64,000 nucleotides of DNA from Natronohydrobacter sp. (GCA_030603695.1 JAUVXF010000002.1:184015-248014), one strand, 5' to 3'; positions 35,925-45,028 are shown, counted from the stretch's first letter. Notes: generated by a model from the letters alone, not told the origin. Translations and numbers: made by a program.

Positions 35925-36191
35925 ATGCCACGCGCGCTGATATTTGCCGCCCTCCTGCCCCTTGCCGCCTGCATGCAAGAGAGGGTGCAAGACAACCCCG
36001 CCCCCCTGTGTCCGGCAGAGGCTATGCAAGCATCTGTGGGCCAACATCTGGCCGTGCTGGATAACGGGCAATTATACCAGCCCAACCGAATCATTGGCCC
36101 CAATATGGCTGTCACGATGGATTGGCGCCCGGAGCGGCTGAATATAGAGCATGACAGCGCCATGATCATCCGCCGGATTTACTGCGGCTGA
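35925..36191 (+). CDS. Peptidase inhibitor I78-like small lipoprotein
   Basis: This 88-residue protein has a signal peptide with lipobox LAAC (C16). The mature part ends VTMDWRPERLNIEHDSAMIIRRIYCG, the pattern of the I78 inhibitor family (AVTMDYRPDRLNI...VxCG); CPAEAMQASVGQ precedes it. Characterised I78 proteins inhibit serine peptidases, but many members are uncharacterised. AAGGA lies 9 bases upstream of the ATG; the frame extends upstream without homology. The two cysteines C29 and C87 could form a disulfide. It stands alone between imuA-like and an aldo/keto reductase gene. Confidence 0.8.
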   Translation: MPRALIFAALLPLAACMQERVQDNPAPLCPAEAMQASVGQHLAVLDNGQLYQPNRIIGPNMAVTMDWRPERLNIEHDSAMIIRRIYCG

Positions 36192-36260
36192 AATCGCGCC
36201 TTTCCATGACGTGAAAACTGGTTAGATTGCGCCGGGCAAGGATACATAAAAGAGGCGATG

Positions 36261-37301
36261 ATGCAGAAACACAAGCTGGGGCAGTCCGATCTTATGGTAT
36301 CGGCCTATTGTCTGGGAACCATGACATTCGGCAGCCAGACAGATGAGGCCGATGCCCATCGCCAGCTGGATATGGCGCGCGATTTCGGCATCAACTTTCT
36401 GGATGCGGCAGAGATGTATCCGGTCAATCCGGTAACGGCGGAAACCGCTGGCAATACAGAGGCCATAATCGGGCGCTGGATTGCCAAAACAAAACCCGCC
36501 GATATGGTGATTGCAACCAAGATCGCTGGCGAGGGATCGATCACTGTCAAAGATGGCGCACCGATCACGCCTGCGCGGCTGCGCGAGGCTGTTGAAAACT
36601 CTTTGCGCCGCTTGCAGGTGGATTGCCTTGATATCTATCAACTGCACTGGCCCAATCGCGGCTCTTACCATTTCCGCAAGAGTTGGAACTATGACCCCTC
36701 TGCCCAAAACCGCGCGGAAACCCTGGCCCATATGCGCGAAATCCTGATCGCGGCGCAAAAGCTGATTGCGCAGGGCAAAATCCGCCATATCGCGCTGTCC
36801 AATGAAACGGCTTGGGGGCTAAGCGCATGGGTGCATCTGGCCGAAACCGAAGGGCTGCCGCGCGTGCTGAGCGTGCAAAACGAATATTCCCTGCTGTGCC
36901 GCTATTTCGATCTGGATATGGCCGAAGCCTGCGTGAATGAGAATATCCCGCTCCTTGCCTATAGCACTTTGGCGGCAGGGCTTTTGACAGGCAAATATGC
37001 GGGCAATGTCACACCCGAAGATTCGCGCCGTGCCCGCAGCCCAGATTTGGGCGGGCGCGTGACCGGGCGTGTCTTCGAGGCCGTTTCCGGCTATATGGCG
37101 ATTGCGCATGAATTTGGTCTTGATCCTGTTCATATGGCTGTTGAATGGACACGCACGCGCCCTGTCACAACTTTGCCAATCATCGGGGCCACCACTTCGG
37201 AACAGTTGGCACATCTTCTGGCAGGTGAGGGCACCACCTTGCCCCCAGAGGCGCTGGCTGCGATAGACCGCCTGAACCGGGCCATGCCGATGGTGTTTTA
37301 A
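36261..37301 (+). CDS. Aldo/keto reductase (Tas-like)
   Basis: This 346-residue NADPH-dependent TIM-barrel reductase has the catalytic tetrad D48, Y53, K87 and H129. The N-terminal signature KHKLGQSDLMVSAYCLGTMTFG and the LYQLHW-like segment (IYQLHWPNRGSYHF) are like the Tas family of E. coli. The insert before YHF is Tas-typical. Substrate is unknown. The second of two adjacent ATG codons is favoured because GAGG is five bases upstream of it; the first (36258) would add one residue. Confidence 0.9.
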   Translation: MQKHKLGQSDLMVSAYCLGTMTFGSQTDEADAHRQLDMARDFGINFLDAAEMYPVNPVTAETAGNTEAIIGRWIAKTKPADMVIATKIAGEGSITVKDGAPITPARLREAVENSLRRLQVDCLDIYQLHWPNRGSYHFRKSWNYDPSAQNRAETLAHMREILIAAQKLIAQGKIRHIALSNETAWGLSAWVHLAETEGLPRVLSVQNEYSLLCRYFDLDMAEACVNENIPLLAYSTLAAGLLTGKYAGNVTPEDSRRARSPDLGGRVTGRVFEAVSGYMAIAHEFGLDPVHMAVEWTRTRPVTTLPIIGATTSEQLAHLLAGEGTTLPPEALAAIDRLNRAMPMVF

Positions 37302-37302
37302 G

Positions 37303-37339
37303 GCGCTGTCATGCGGCTGTCATGGCCGCGCAACAGCGC
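37303..37339 (+). terminator. Stem-loop downstream of the aldo/keto reductase gene
   Basis: GCGCTGT/ACAGCGC encloses a second pair GCGGC/GCCGC, starting just after the stop codon. There is no T tract, so this may be a weak or factor-assisted terminator. Confidence 0.45.
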
Positions 37340-37370
37340 GATGTTTGTGCAAGAGTAGGGGGCGGCGGGA

Positions 37371-38075
37371 ATGGCATTTTCACAGATCAGTGCAATCCTT
37401 TTTGACAAGGATGGCACATTGTTTGATTTCTCTGCCAGTTGGTCGGGCTGGGCCTTTGGGGTGATCGAGGGCCTATCGGAAGGGGACACGGCACAAAAAG
37501 CGCGGCTGGCCGAGGCCTTGCAATTTGATCTGGGGTTGCGCCAGTTTCTTCCATCCTCGCCCGTGATTGCTGGCACGTTGGAAGAATCGGCTGATCTGAT
37601 GATGCCGTATCTGCCGCATCTCACATTTGAGGCGCTGGTGGCATATCTGCTGCAAAGCTCGAAACATGCCGAAATGATTGCCCCTTTACCGCTTTCGCCC
37701 CTGCTGGACGGGTTGGCGCAGCGCGGCTATCTGCTGGGGGTGGCCACAAATGATGGCGCGGCGTCGGCCCACGCGCATTTAAACCGTGCGGGCATTCTGG
37801 GCCATTTTGCGCATGTGTTGGGCTATGACAGTGGCTATACGCCCAAACCCGCGCCAGATATGCTGCTGGGCTTTGCTGCGCTTGCGGGGCTGGCACCAGA
37901 GCGGGTGGTGATGGTGGGCGACAGCACCCATGATCTGATTGCAGGGCGCGCGGCAGGCATGGCCACGATCGGGGTTTTGACAGGTATGGCGGGGGCGGCT
38001 GATCTGGCCCCCCATGCCGATCTGGTCTTGCCCGATATCGGGCATTTGCCACAGGTCTTGGCCGGGGCGGCGTGA
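37371..38075 (+). CDS. HAD-family phosphoglycolate phosphatase-like hydrolase
   Basis: This 234-residue HAD-superfamily hydrolase has motif I ILFDKDGTLFDF (nucleophile D12 and acid D14), motif II GVATNDG, and motif III/IV KPAPDMLLGF and MVGDSTHDLIAGRAAG. A helical cap lies between motifs I and II. The arrangement fits Gph-type phosphatases that clear 2-phosphoglycolate, but the family is broad and the substrate is not certain. It converges on dtd with a four-base gap. Confidence 0.83.
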   Translation: MAFSQISAILFDKDGTLFDFSASWSGWAFGVIEGLSEGDTAQKARLAEALQFDLGLRQFLPSSPVIAGTLEESADLMMPYLPHLTFEALVAYLLQSSKHAEMIAPLPLSPLLDGLAQRGYLLGVATNDGAASAHAHLNRAGILGHFAHVLGYDSGYTPKPAPDMLLGFAALAGLAPERVVMVGDSTHDLIAGRAAGMATIGVLTGMAGAADLAPHADLVLPDIGHLPQVLAGAA

Positions 38076-38079
38076 CAGG

Positions 38080-38523
38080 CTATTGGGCAGTATCCAGCCA
38101 GATCGTAACTGGCCCGTCATTGACCAGATGCACCGCCATATCCGCCCCAAAGCGCCCGGTTTGCACGGCCACGCCCAAACGGTGAAATGCTGCGGCGAAA
38201 TGCAGATATAGACGTTCTCCCAGTTCAGGCGGCGCGGCAGTGGAAAAGCCGGGGCGGTTGCCGCTGCGCGTATCGGCGGCAAGGGTAAACTGGCTGACCA
38301 CGAGCGCGCCCCCGCCTGTGTCTTTCAGCGCCAGATTCATCTTGCCCGCATCATCGCGGAAAATGCGCAATTTGTGAATTTTGGTGGCCAGCGCCTCTGC
38401 CTCGGCCTCTGTATCGCCCTGCATGGCGCAGATCAGGATCAAGAGGCCCGGCCCGCATTGCCCAACGGTTTCCCCATCAACATCTACGCGGGCCTCGCGC
38501 ACCCGCTGCACCAGCGCGCGCAT
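38080..38523 (-). CDS. dtd: D-aminoacyl-tRNA deacylase
   Basis: This 147-residue enzyme removes D-amino acids (and glycine mischarged on tRNA-Ala) from tRNA. It starts [18 protein letters not shown] and holds both active-site signatures: SQFTLAAD and, near the C-terminus, NDGPVT (GP cis-dipeptide region). The start codon overlaps the stop of the fructokinase gene (TGATG), so translation is coupled. Length is standard for Dtd. Confidence 0.95.
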   Translation of the reverse strand: MRALVQRVREARVDVDGETVGQCGPGLLILICAMQGDTEAEAEALATKIHKLRIFRDDAGKMNLALKDTGGGALVVSQFTLAADTRSGNRPGFSTAAPPELGERLYLHFAAAFHRLGVAVQTGRFGADMAVHLVNDGPVTIWLDTAQ

Positions 38524-39440
38524 CAGAGTTCGTGCGCAAAGGGTGGGTTTGCACCCGCGCGCGCCACTGTCACCGCTGCTGCGCGCACTCCAAGTGAAAG
38601 GGCCGCGCCCAGTATCGCAGGCGGCAGCGCATCCAGCGCCGTTTTTTCCAGCGCGCCCGCCTGTTCCAGCCCGGCCAGAAAGCCCGCGTTGAACGTATCG
38701 CCCGCGCCAACGGTATCTACCACTTGCACAGGGGGGGCGGCCATCTGCTGCACGCCCTGCGCCGTGAACGCGCGCGCGCCTTTTGCGCCTTCGGTAATCA
38801 CCACAATGCGCGGGCCTTTGGCGCGCAGCATATGCGCCAGCGTCCCAATCTCGCCCGCGCCCATCAGCCAATGCAAATCCTCGTCTGAAAGTTTGACGAT
38901 ATCGGCGCGCGCCAACATCTCGTCCAGCCGCGCGCGGTAAGCCGCCTCATCCCGGATAAAGCCGGGGCGGATATTGGGATCAAGCATCACCACACGTCCG
39001 CCCGCTTGCGCGGCCAATGCGGCAAATGCCGTGCTGCAAGGCTCGCCAACAAGCGAGATGCCCCCGAAAAATAGTGCGTTTACATGGGCGGGCAGGGCGG
39101 GCAGTTCTGCCACGCTGGTTTCGCGCAGGGCGGTGGCGCTGTCGTAAAACGCATAGCGCGCCTGACCATCTGCAAGGGTGACAAAGGCCAATGTGCAGGG
39201 CCTGTCCACGGCGGGGGAAAAGCTGTCATCAACTTCGGAAACCCGCAAAGCCGCGCGCAACTGTGCGCCGAACAGATCATCTGACAGCGGGCAGAAAAAC
39301 CCGGTCTTTACCCCCAAGCGCCCCAGTGCAATCGCTGTATTGAACACGGCCCCACCGGGATAGGGGGCAAAGCAGCCCTCTCCTTGCGCGCTGTCGCGCG
39401 GCAGCATGTCAATCAACGCCTCTCCTGCACATAGGATCAT
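38523..39440 (-). CDS. PfkB-family fructokinase-like carbohydrate kinase
   Basis: This 305-residue sugar kinase has the N-terminal PfkB signature [15 protein letters not shown] and the C-terminal [17 protein letters not shown], where the first D of GAGD is the catalytic base. [11 protein letters not shown] at the start is typical of fructokinases. It is predicted to phosphorylate a hexose, probably fructose. It is coupled to dtd downstream and starts 12 bases after the zinc-ribbon gene, so it may be the tail of the XpaC-TelA-SPFH run. Confidence 0.88.
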   Translation of the reverse strand: MILCAGEALIDMLPRDSAQGEGCFAPYPGGAVFNTAIALGRLGVKTGFFCPLSDDLFGAQLRAALRVSEVDDSFSPAVDRPCTLAFVTLADGQARYAFYDSATALRETSVAELPALPAHVNALFFGGISLVGEPCSTAFAALAAQAGGRVVMLDPNIRPGFIRDEAAYRARLDEMLARADIVKLSDEDLHWLMGAGEIGTLAHMLRAKGPRIVVITEGAKGARAFTAQGVQQMAAPPVQVVDTVGAGDTFNAGFLAGLEQAGALEKTALDALPPAILGAALSLGVRAAAVTVARAGANPPFAHEL

Positions 39441-39452
39441 GGCAAACGCTCC

Positions 39453-40544
39453 TTAAAAACCACCCATTTCGGCGACATAAAAGGCAATTGCCAGAAATGC
39501 CAGCGCTAACAGGGCGGCGCCTGCGATCTTCCAAGGCGACCAGGGCCGCTCTCCCTGGACGCGGCCTGTTTGGCCATTCACGATAAAGCGGAAGGATTTG
39601 CCCCGATAGCGATAGGCCGCCATCCATATGGGCAAAAGCAGGTGTTTGAACCGCTCGTCACTGTAATCGGTGCTGACAGAGCTGATGCGTTGTTCATCGC
39701 CACCGATATCGCGGGCGATATCGGCGCGGATTTGTTCCGCCATGATGTCGCGCGCAATCTCAAACCCCTCTGGCAGCTCTACTGTATAGCCTTCGGCCCG
39801 AAAGCCAGACAGGTAATCGGTTTTGTAGGGTTGCAGATCGGCCAATGTCCACGGCTCCAGCCGCCGGATATTCGCACGCGGCAGGGAACGCGCAGCCATC
39901 ACCAGCAGATCCAGAAATTGCCGTTGCACCTGCCCGGATGCAGGTTGCCAGCGTGTGCGCCGTTCTTGCCGGGCATCTTTGCCCGACCCGACAGTGACAT
40001 AGTAATGCGTGCCCCTTTGCCCCTGATAGCGCGAGCGCGTGGCCACATCAAAGGCCCAATAGGGCACATAAAGCCCATTCAGCTTGCCGGTGCTGCGCGC
40101 ATATTTTGCAAGGGCGTTGGGGGCAAACCACAGGCCCTTCAGCCATTTGCCCATCTTTTCATGCGCCTCGCGCTCTGACAGGCGGAAAGGCAGGAGTGCT
40201 TGGGGTTTGATATGGCGATGGGGGCCTGTATCTGTCACTACGGGGCTGGCGCAAAACGGGCATTCGGCAGAGTGGATATGCGCCTCGAATTGAACATCCG
40301 CGCCGCATGTGTCGCAATGCACAACGCGGGTTTCCTCTATCTGCTCGGCGGGCAGGGATTGCGCAACGGCCTGATGATAATCCAAGGATTGCAGCGCGGT
40401 AACGCGGGTGGCGTCATCCATCTGCGGGATAGGTTGCTCATGCCCGCAATAGGCGCAAGACAGGCGCGCCTGACCGGGGGCAAAGCGCAAGGAGGCCCCG
40501 CATTGCGCGCAGGGAAAGCGGTGTTCTTGGTCAATGACTGCCAT
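39453..40544 (-). CDS. Double zinc-ribbon protein with C-terminal membrane anchor
   Basis: This 363-residue protein has two zinc ribbons: FPCAQCGASLRF...LSCAYCGHEQ (residues about 9-40) and HCDTCGADVQFEAHIHSAECPFCASPVV (about 75-103). The central region is unlike known enzymes but is conserved in style with annotated primosomal protein N'-like zinc-finger proteins, a label I regard as misleading. A single hydrophobic segment (about 339-359, WKIAGAALLALAFLAIAFYVAEM) near the C-terminus anchors it in the membrane with ribbons in the cytoplasm. It lies 20 bases downstream of the SPFH gene. Pairing with SPFH proteins suggests a joint membrane complex. Confidence 0.8.
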   Translation of the reverse strand: MAVIDQEHRFPCAQCGASLRFAPGQARLSCAYCGHEQPIPQMDDATRVTALQSLDYHQAVAQSLPAEQIEETRVVHCDTCGADVQFEAHIHSAECPFCASPVVTDTGPHRHIKPQALLPFRLSEREAHEKMGKWLKGLWFAPNALAKYARSTGKLNGLYVPYWAFDVATRSRYQGQRGTHYYVTVGSGKDARQERRTRWQPASGQVQRQFLDLLVMAARSLPRANIRRLEPWTLADLQPYKTDYLSGFRAEGYTVELPEGFEIARDIMAEQIRADIARDIGGDEQRISSVSTDYSDERFKHLLLPIWMAAYRYRGKSFRFIVNGQTGRVQGERPWSPWKIAGAALLALAFLAIAFYVAEMGGF

Positions 40545-40564
40545 TTGTGAACTTGTTTCAGCCC

Positions 40565-41671
40565 TTAACCGGCAGGGGGCGGAGGCGGCGGCATGGCTGC
40601 AAAAAGCCGCGCCAATTCGGGCAGATCGCCCGCTTTCAGCCAGCCCGACTGCCCTTCACGCCACACAAGGCTGTCGCGGGTGATCTGGCCTGCAAGGGCG
40701 GATTGCGGGATAGGGCCGCGCGTCTGGCCATTATCGGCAATGTGCCACATCGTCTCTGATACCGGCGGCGGGGGCGGCGGGGGCGCGGCGTGGCCGCCTG
40801 CCGTAGTTTGCCCCATGGCCTGCCCCATGGCTTGCGCCATTCCCATGCCCATCCCCATCCCCATGCCAGCCCCAAGCCCGGCACCCATGCCGCTATCGCC
40901 GCCCTCGGCGGCCTTGGCCATGGCTTGCGCGGCAGAGAATTGGGTAAATTTGTTCAGATCCCCCACAATCCCCATGCTGGTGCGCTGGTCAAGCACCTTC
41001 TCCACTTCGGGCGGAAGCGAGATGTTTTCAATATACAGCTCTGGCATGGCCAGCCCGTATTCGGCCAGTGTGGGCGCAATCGCTTGCGACACGACATCTG
41101 ACAAATCTTTGGTATTGGCGGCCATGTCCAACGCCGGAATGCCGCTTGCCGCCAGCACGCGGCTTACCTTCTGCACCACGATATTGCGGATTTGGCCTGC
41201 AATTTTCTCTTGGGTGAAATCCCCATCCGTGCCCACAATTTCGCGCAAAAAGGTGGCGGCATCCTGCACCCGCACGGCATAAGAGCCAAAAGCGCGCAGC
41301 CGCAATGGCCCGAATTCCGGGTCACGCAGCATGACCGGGTTTTGCGTGCCCCATTTCAGGCCCGTAAAGCGGCGCATATTGACGAAATAGATTTCAGATT
41401 TGAATGGCGAGCTGAAGCCATGATCCCAGTGTTGCAGGCTGGTCATGATGGGCATGTTGTTGGTTTCCAACATATACATGCCCGGTTCAAACACATCAGC
41501 CAACTGGCCCTCATGCACGAACACGGCCATCTGGCCTTCGCGCACGGTCAGCTTTGCGCCATATTTGATTTCATTGCCATAGCGTTCAAAGCGATACACC
41601 ATCGTGTCACGGCTGGAATCTGTCCATTCGATAACATCGATGAACTGGCCTTTCAGAAAGCTAAAAACCAT
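40565..41671 (-). CDS. SPFH-domain (YdjI/virion core protein-like) with C-terminal GYF domain
   Basis: This 368-residue protein starts MVFSFLKGQFIDVIEWTD, as in the YdjI-like SPFH group. Residues about 25-245 are the SPFH (band 7) domain: MAVFVHEGQLADVFEPGMYML, DPEFGPLRLRAFGSYAV. A Met/Gly/Ala-rich low-complexity stretch with repeated GMGMG follows (about 265-290), then a Pro-run, and a C-terminal GYF_2-type domain (MWHIADNGQTRGPIPQSAL...VWREGQSGWLKAGDL). GYF domains bind proline-rich peptides. No transmembrane helix is evident, so it likely scaffolds at the inner membrane through partners such as the zinc-ribbon protein. Confidence 0.88.
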   Translation of the reverse strand: MVFSFLKGQFIDVIEWTDSSRDTMVYRFERYGNEIKYGAKLTVREGQMAVFVHEGQLADVFEPGMYMLETNNMPIMTSLQHWDHGFSSPFKSEIYFVNMRRFTGLKWGTQNPVMLRDPEFGPLRLRAFGSYAVRVQDAATFLREIVGTDGDFTQEKIAGQIRNIVVQKVSRVLAASGIPALDMAANTKDLSDVVSQAIAPTLAEYGLAMPELYIENISLPPEVEKVLDQRTSMGIVGDLNKFTQFSAAQAMAKAAEGGDSGMGAGLGAGMGMGMGMGMAQAMGQAMGQTTAGGHAAPPPPPPPVSETMWHIADNGQTRGPIPQSALAGQITRDSLVWREGQSGWLKAGDLPELARLFAAMPPPPPPAG

Positions 41672-41752
41672 TATGACACCTTATCTGGTTGCTTTGCGGT
41701 TGCTGGGGGAAGTATGGCGCAATTCGGCCGGTGCTTCAATTCAAACTGGCCC

Positions 41753-42733
41753 TCAGCTTTCACCGCCCATCAATTCGCGCGCGATGATGCGGATGACAGG
41801 GCGGGCCTCGCGTTCGCGCATGCCGGGGGAAAGGCGTGGATCATAAAGGATGCGTAGCAATTGCTCATCCATGACCGTCAAGACCCCGAATTCTGCGGTA
41901 TCATTGAAGATAGAGGGGCGTGCGCGCGGGCTGTCATTGGGCAGGCCCATGCCTTGTGCCAGTTCCTCGTGGTAGCAGGCATGGCGCGACAGATCGGGCA
42001 GTTCGGCGCGAATGATGGCAAGGGCATCGGAATAAACATCGGTTCCGCTGCGCGAGAAGGCCAGCACAAGGCAAGAGACAGTTATGGGCAGATTCTGCAC
42101 CAATGCCACTGTCACATCATCCACCCCCGGCACAAGCTGGCGCAGTCTCTGGCCGATATCCTGCCGCTCTGCTTCTGACATGACAAGAACATGAAAATTC
42201 GCTCCCCTGTCGATCAGTGTGACCGGATGGCCGGTCAGACGGCCCAAGCGCGCAGCATAGGCGGCAACAAGGGCGCGATCCGCAGCCTGGCGCGCTTGGG
42301 GCACAGAGGGGCCAAATTCCAGCGCCATGCGAACAGGCATTTCCCAGCGCCGCAAGGTAGAGGGCGAGGGGCGCTGGATAATGCGGTTCCCCACATATGT
42401 ATATTCATCAAAAAGCGCGATCTTGACAAACACCTCTTCAAGATCGCGATCGGAAAAGGGCAGATCAGCCGGGCTGCGATTTTGCCGCAGCAGACCGTCG
42501 CGCAATCTGCGCGCCTCCAGGGCGGTGAAATGCGCGCGCACCCGGTCATCTTGTTGCGGAAGATCTATTTCAACGGGCATTGAACGCGGCGGCGGTGCCG
42601 GGCTTGTTGCGGGCGGTGGATCAGACAGGCGCGGCGCAAACGCGGTGCAGCCTGCCAAAGACAAGGCCGCACCCAGCACAAGCGCGGCCCGCCTTGCCCT
42701 GTTCTGGGATCGGATGGGCACGCGCCTTGTCAT
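41753..42733 (-). CDS. DUF2927 lipoprotein
   Basis: This 326-residue protein has a signal peptide with lipobox LAGC (C28 from this start), then a Pro-rich linker (about 35-55). The DUF2927 domain ends MGLPNDSPRARPSIFNDTAEFG and LRILYDPRLSPGMREREARPVI. The HEELAQGMG segment has an HExx arrangement reminiscent of metallopeptidases, but a complete HExxH motif is absent. Function is unknown. ATG at 42733 sits four bases after the telA stop; a GTG at 42751 would overlap telA. Exported, anchored position suggests it senses or acts at the outer face of the membrane system encoded here. Confidence 0.82.
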   Translation of the reverse strand: MTRRVPIRSQNRARRAALVLGAALSLAGCTAFAPRLSDPPPATSPAPPPRSMPVEIDLPQQDDRVRAHFTALEARRLRDGLLRQNRSPADLPFSDRDLEEVFVKIALFDEYTYVGNRIIQRPSPSTLRRWEMPVRMALEFGPSVPQARQAADRALVAAYAARLGRLTGHPVTLIDRGANFHVLVMSEAERQDIGQRLRQLVPGVDDVTVALVQNLPITVSCLVLAFSRSGTDVYSDALAIIRAELPDLSRHACYHEELAQGMGLPNDSPRARPSIFNDTAEFGVLTVMDEQLLRILYDPRLSPGMREREARPVIRIIARELMGGES

Positions 42734-42737
42734 AGGG

Positions 42738-43916
42738 TCAGTCAGCCCCACTTGCAGATGTCTGCGCTGCGCGCGCGCTTGCCGAAGCCAGAGATTTGCG
42801 CAAATCGTCTTCCATCTTGATCAGGTCTTGTTCCGCTGCGGCACGTTTCGCCCGGCCTGCATCGGCAATCTGAAGGCTGTCTTCGATTGTGGCAATCAGC
42901 GCTTCATTGGCGCGTTTCACGGCGTCAATATCAAATACGCCGCGCTCTATTTCCTCGCGCACCTCGCGATTGGCTGTGCGCAGGTTATCGGCATTGGCCG
43001 TCAGAAGTTCATTTGTCAGATCATTTGCCGCGCGCACCGCCTGTGCGGCCTCGCGCGAGCGCTGGATGGTCAGGGCCTGCGCCAGTTGCGTTTCCCATAG
43101 CGGCACAGTGTTAACCAAGGTGGAGTTGATCTTGGTTACAAGTGATTTGTCATTCTCCTGCACCAGCCGGATTGAGGGCAGGGATTGCATTGTCACCTGT
43201 CGGGTAAGTTTCAGATCATGCACCCGGCGTTCCAGATCATCACGCGCGGCACGCAGATCGCGCAATTCCTGCGCACGCAGCATCTTGTCGCTATCGGCTG
43301 CGGCCTCTACGGCGGCTTCTCTGGCGGGAATATCGGTGCTGTCGAGGTCTTTCAACTTGGCTTCGCCCGCCGCGATGTAGAGGGCGAGTTCACGATAAAA
43401 CTCCAGTGTTTTTTCATACAGCTTGTCCAACGCCTTGATATCTTTCAAAAGCGTAGTTTCATGTGTCAGCAGGTTTCCGGTTATCCGATCGATCTGCCCT
43501 TGCACGGTGGCAAATTTTTCCTGAAATTTTACCAATGGCGCGGCTTTGCCTGTCAGGCGCTCCCACCAGCTTTGTTTGCGCCGTGTGTCCAGCTCTGACA
43601 CCGAAAACCCGCGCAAAGTGGCAACCATATCGCGCAACCCATCGCCTGCGGGCCCAAGATCCTTGTTTTTCACATCGGCCAGCATGGATTGGCTGATCTG
43701 TTGCAGATCAAGCTGCGCGCGGGCCCCAAACCCGATGATGGTGCTTGTCTGGGATATGTCGATCTCGCCCATGCGTGCGCGGATGGCCTCTGCCTCTGGG
43801 GCGGGTGCGTCTGCCAGCACAATGGCGCTGTCATCTGGTGCAGCCAGCGGCATCTCCACCAATTGCGAGATTTCCTTGGTCAAGCCCTCGGCCTGTTCGC
43901 GAATTGTCTGCGCCAT
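42738..43916 (-). CDS. telA: TelA/KlaA-like toxic anion resistance protein
   Basis: This 392-residue, largely alpha-helical soluble protein belongs to the TelA family (tellurite/toxic anion resistance). Recognisable segments are STIIGFGARAQLDLQQISQSML, WWERLTGKAAPL and LTRQVTMQSLPSIRLVQENDKSLVTKINS in outline, followed by VPLWETQLAQAL. It is rich in predicted coiled coil throughout. No transmembrane helix is present. The XpaC-like gene lies 64 bases upstream and the DUF2927 gene follows at once. The family is linked to stress tolerance (tellurite, lantibiotics), but its mechanism is unknown. Confidence 0.92.
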   Translation of the reverse strand: MAQTIREQAEGLTKEISQLVEMPLAAPDDSAIVLADAPAPEAEAIRARMGEIDISQTSTIIGFGARAQLDLQQISQSMLADVKNKDLGPAGDGLRDMVATLRGFSVSELDTRRKQSWWERLTGKAAPLVKFQEKFATVQGQIDRITGNLLTHETTLLKDIKALDKLYEKTLEFYRELALYIAAGEAKLKDLDSTDIPAREAAVEAAADSDKMLRAQELRDLRAARDDLERRVHDLKLTRQVTMQSLPSIRLVQENDKSLVTKINSTLVNTVPLWETQLAQALTIQRSREAAQAVRAANDLTNELLTANADNLRTANREVREEIERGVFDIDAVKRANEALIATIEDSLQIADAGRAKRAAAEQDLIKMEDDLRKSLASASARAAQTSASGAD

Positions 43917-43980
43917 GGTTCTTCCCTCTATGTAATTGTGCTATGGTTTGGGCTTTGGCGGGATAAGTTGCAGTTTAATT

Positions 43981-44844
43981 TCAAGGGTCTGGCCGAAGCC
44001 CTTCGCGCGCCAGCCGTTCGCGCAGAACCTCGATTTCGATATCCAAAGCGCCCCTGTCATCAGCCATCAGCGCTTCGCGCCGCTGATCGAAACGGCCTTC
44101 CAGATCATCCAAAAGCGCCTCATAGGCTGTGCGCGCTGTCGCATCTTTGCTGCGGGCATACAGATCGGCGAATTTCAATGTCGCATCGCGCGCCCCCACA
44201 AGGTAAATTCCCAGATAGCGCCGGGCAGCAGTCAGGCGGCGGGGGTCATTCTCTACGGCGCGGAATAACGGGCGGATGGTGGCGGCAAAGCGTTCCACGC
44301 GCTGCGCAAGGGCGCGATCACCGCTGCGGCGTATGGCATCTTGCATTGCGCTCAGATGGCTTTCAGCCTCTTTCACCGCATTTGCCGCGCGTTCTGTCTG
44401 AAAGCTGTCTATCCCCTCCATGCCCTTGTCGCGCAGGGGATCGGGGCCAAAGGCCATCACATGCAGCGTGGCCCCCAAAGCGGCCAAGATCACGGCGGCA
44501 GCAGGGCCACCCGCAAACGTGGCCAAACCAAGCGCAACCCCGGTCAGCGCCGCAGCAAAGATTTTGCGCGGGATGGCGGGGCGACGTGCTACGGCGCGCG
44601 CCTCATAGGCCGCTTGCGCCAGAACCCCTTCGCGCGTCAGCCATGCGGCCAGCATAAGCAGGCCAAAGGCCAGCAAGTTCAGCCCCAGCCCCATGGGATC
44701 TTGGAAAAACGCCTTGATCGCAAACAGAAAGGGCAGCACGAAAAGCAGGTTCACCCGCGCCCCTACCGGATGCGGGCGCGCAAGTGCCGGCGCTGCGGCT
44801 TTTCCGGCTTGCGGGCTGTAGCGCCCACCAAAGCGCTGGCTCAT
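43981..44844 (-). CDS. XpaC-like 5-bromo-4-chloroindolyl phosphate hydrolysis family protein
   Basis: This 287-residue protein has an N-terminal basic stretch, two hydrophobic segments at about 30-75 and two more at about 93-130, and a long cytoplasmic helical domain (about 150-287, VKEAESHLSAMQDAIRRSG and RYLGIYLVGARDATLKFADLY). This matches the XpaC family, normally found beside telA. Despite its name, no enzymatic activity has been shown for most members. A GGAGGG site overlaps the end of the preceding 26-residue ORF, so it is translationally coupled to it. Confidence 0.87.
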   Translation of the reverse strand: MSQRFGGRYSPQAGKAAAPALARPHPVGARVNLLFVLPFLFAIKAFFQDPMGLGLNLLAFGLLMLAAWLTREGVLAQAAYEARAVARRPAIPRKIFAAALTGVALGLATFAGGPAAAVILAALGATLHVMAFGPDPLRDKGMEGIDSFQTERAANAVKEAESHLSAMQDAIRRSGDRALAQRVERFAATIRPLFRAVENDPRRLTAARRYLGIYLVGARDATLKFADLYARSKDATARTAYEALLDDLEGRFDQRREALMADDRGALDIEIEVLRERLAREGLRPDP

Positions 44845-44847
44845 CCC

Positions 44848-44928
44848 TTACCCTCCGACAAAGGCCGCATAAACCATCAGCCCCATAAGCAGGGTAAATG
44901 CGGTTTTCTGTAATCCCGTGGCAGACAT
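44848..44928 (-). CDS. 26-residue single-pass membrane peptide heading the XpaC-TelA operon
   Basis: The ORF reads MSATGLQKTAFTLLMGLMVY then AAFVGG and a TAA stop. Residues about 7-25 form one hydrophobic helix. An AGGA site lies six bases before the ATG. The stop codon is three bases before the xpaC-like ATG, and the GGAGGG ribosome site for xpaC lies in its last codons, so the two are coupled. The length, good ribosome site and position make it a plausible true small gene and not a random ORF; I do not recognise the peptide. Confidence 0.6.
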   Translation of the reverse strand: MSATGLQKTAFTLLMGLMVYAAFVGG

Positions 44929-45028
44929 CGCGCATCCTCAAATCTTCGTAATTGCAAATATAAGAGAGGCAGGGGCGTTTTGAAAGCCTGCGCCAGTTCC
45001 CTAGCCTGACTGTTATTGCCCCAAAAGC

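Noticed and set aside
39453..40544. PriA-like replication helicase
   Set aside because: Automatic labels of this kind come from the zinc ribbons; there is no Walker A or helicase motif, and the protein has a membrane anchor.
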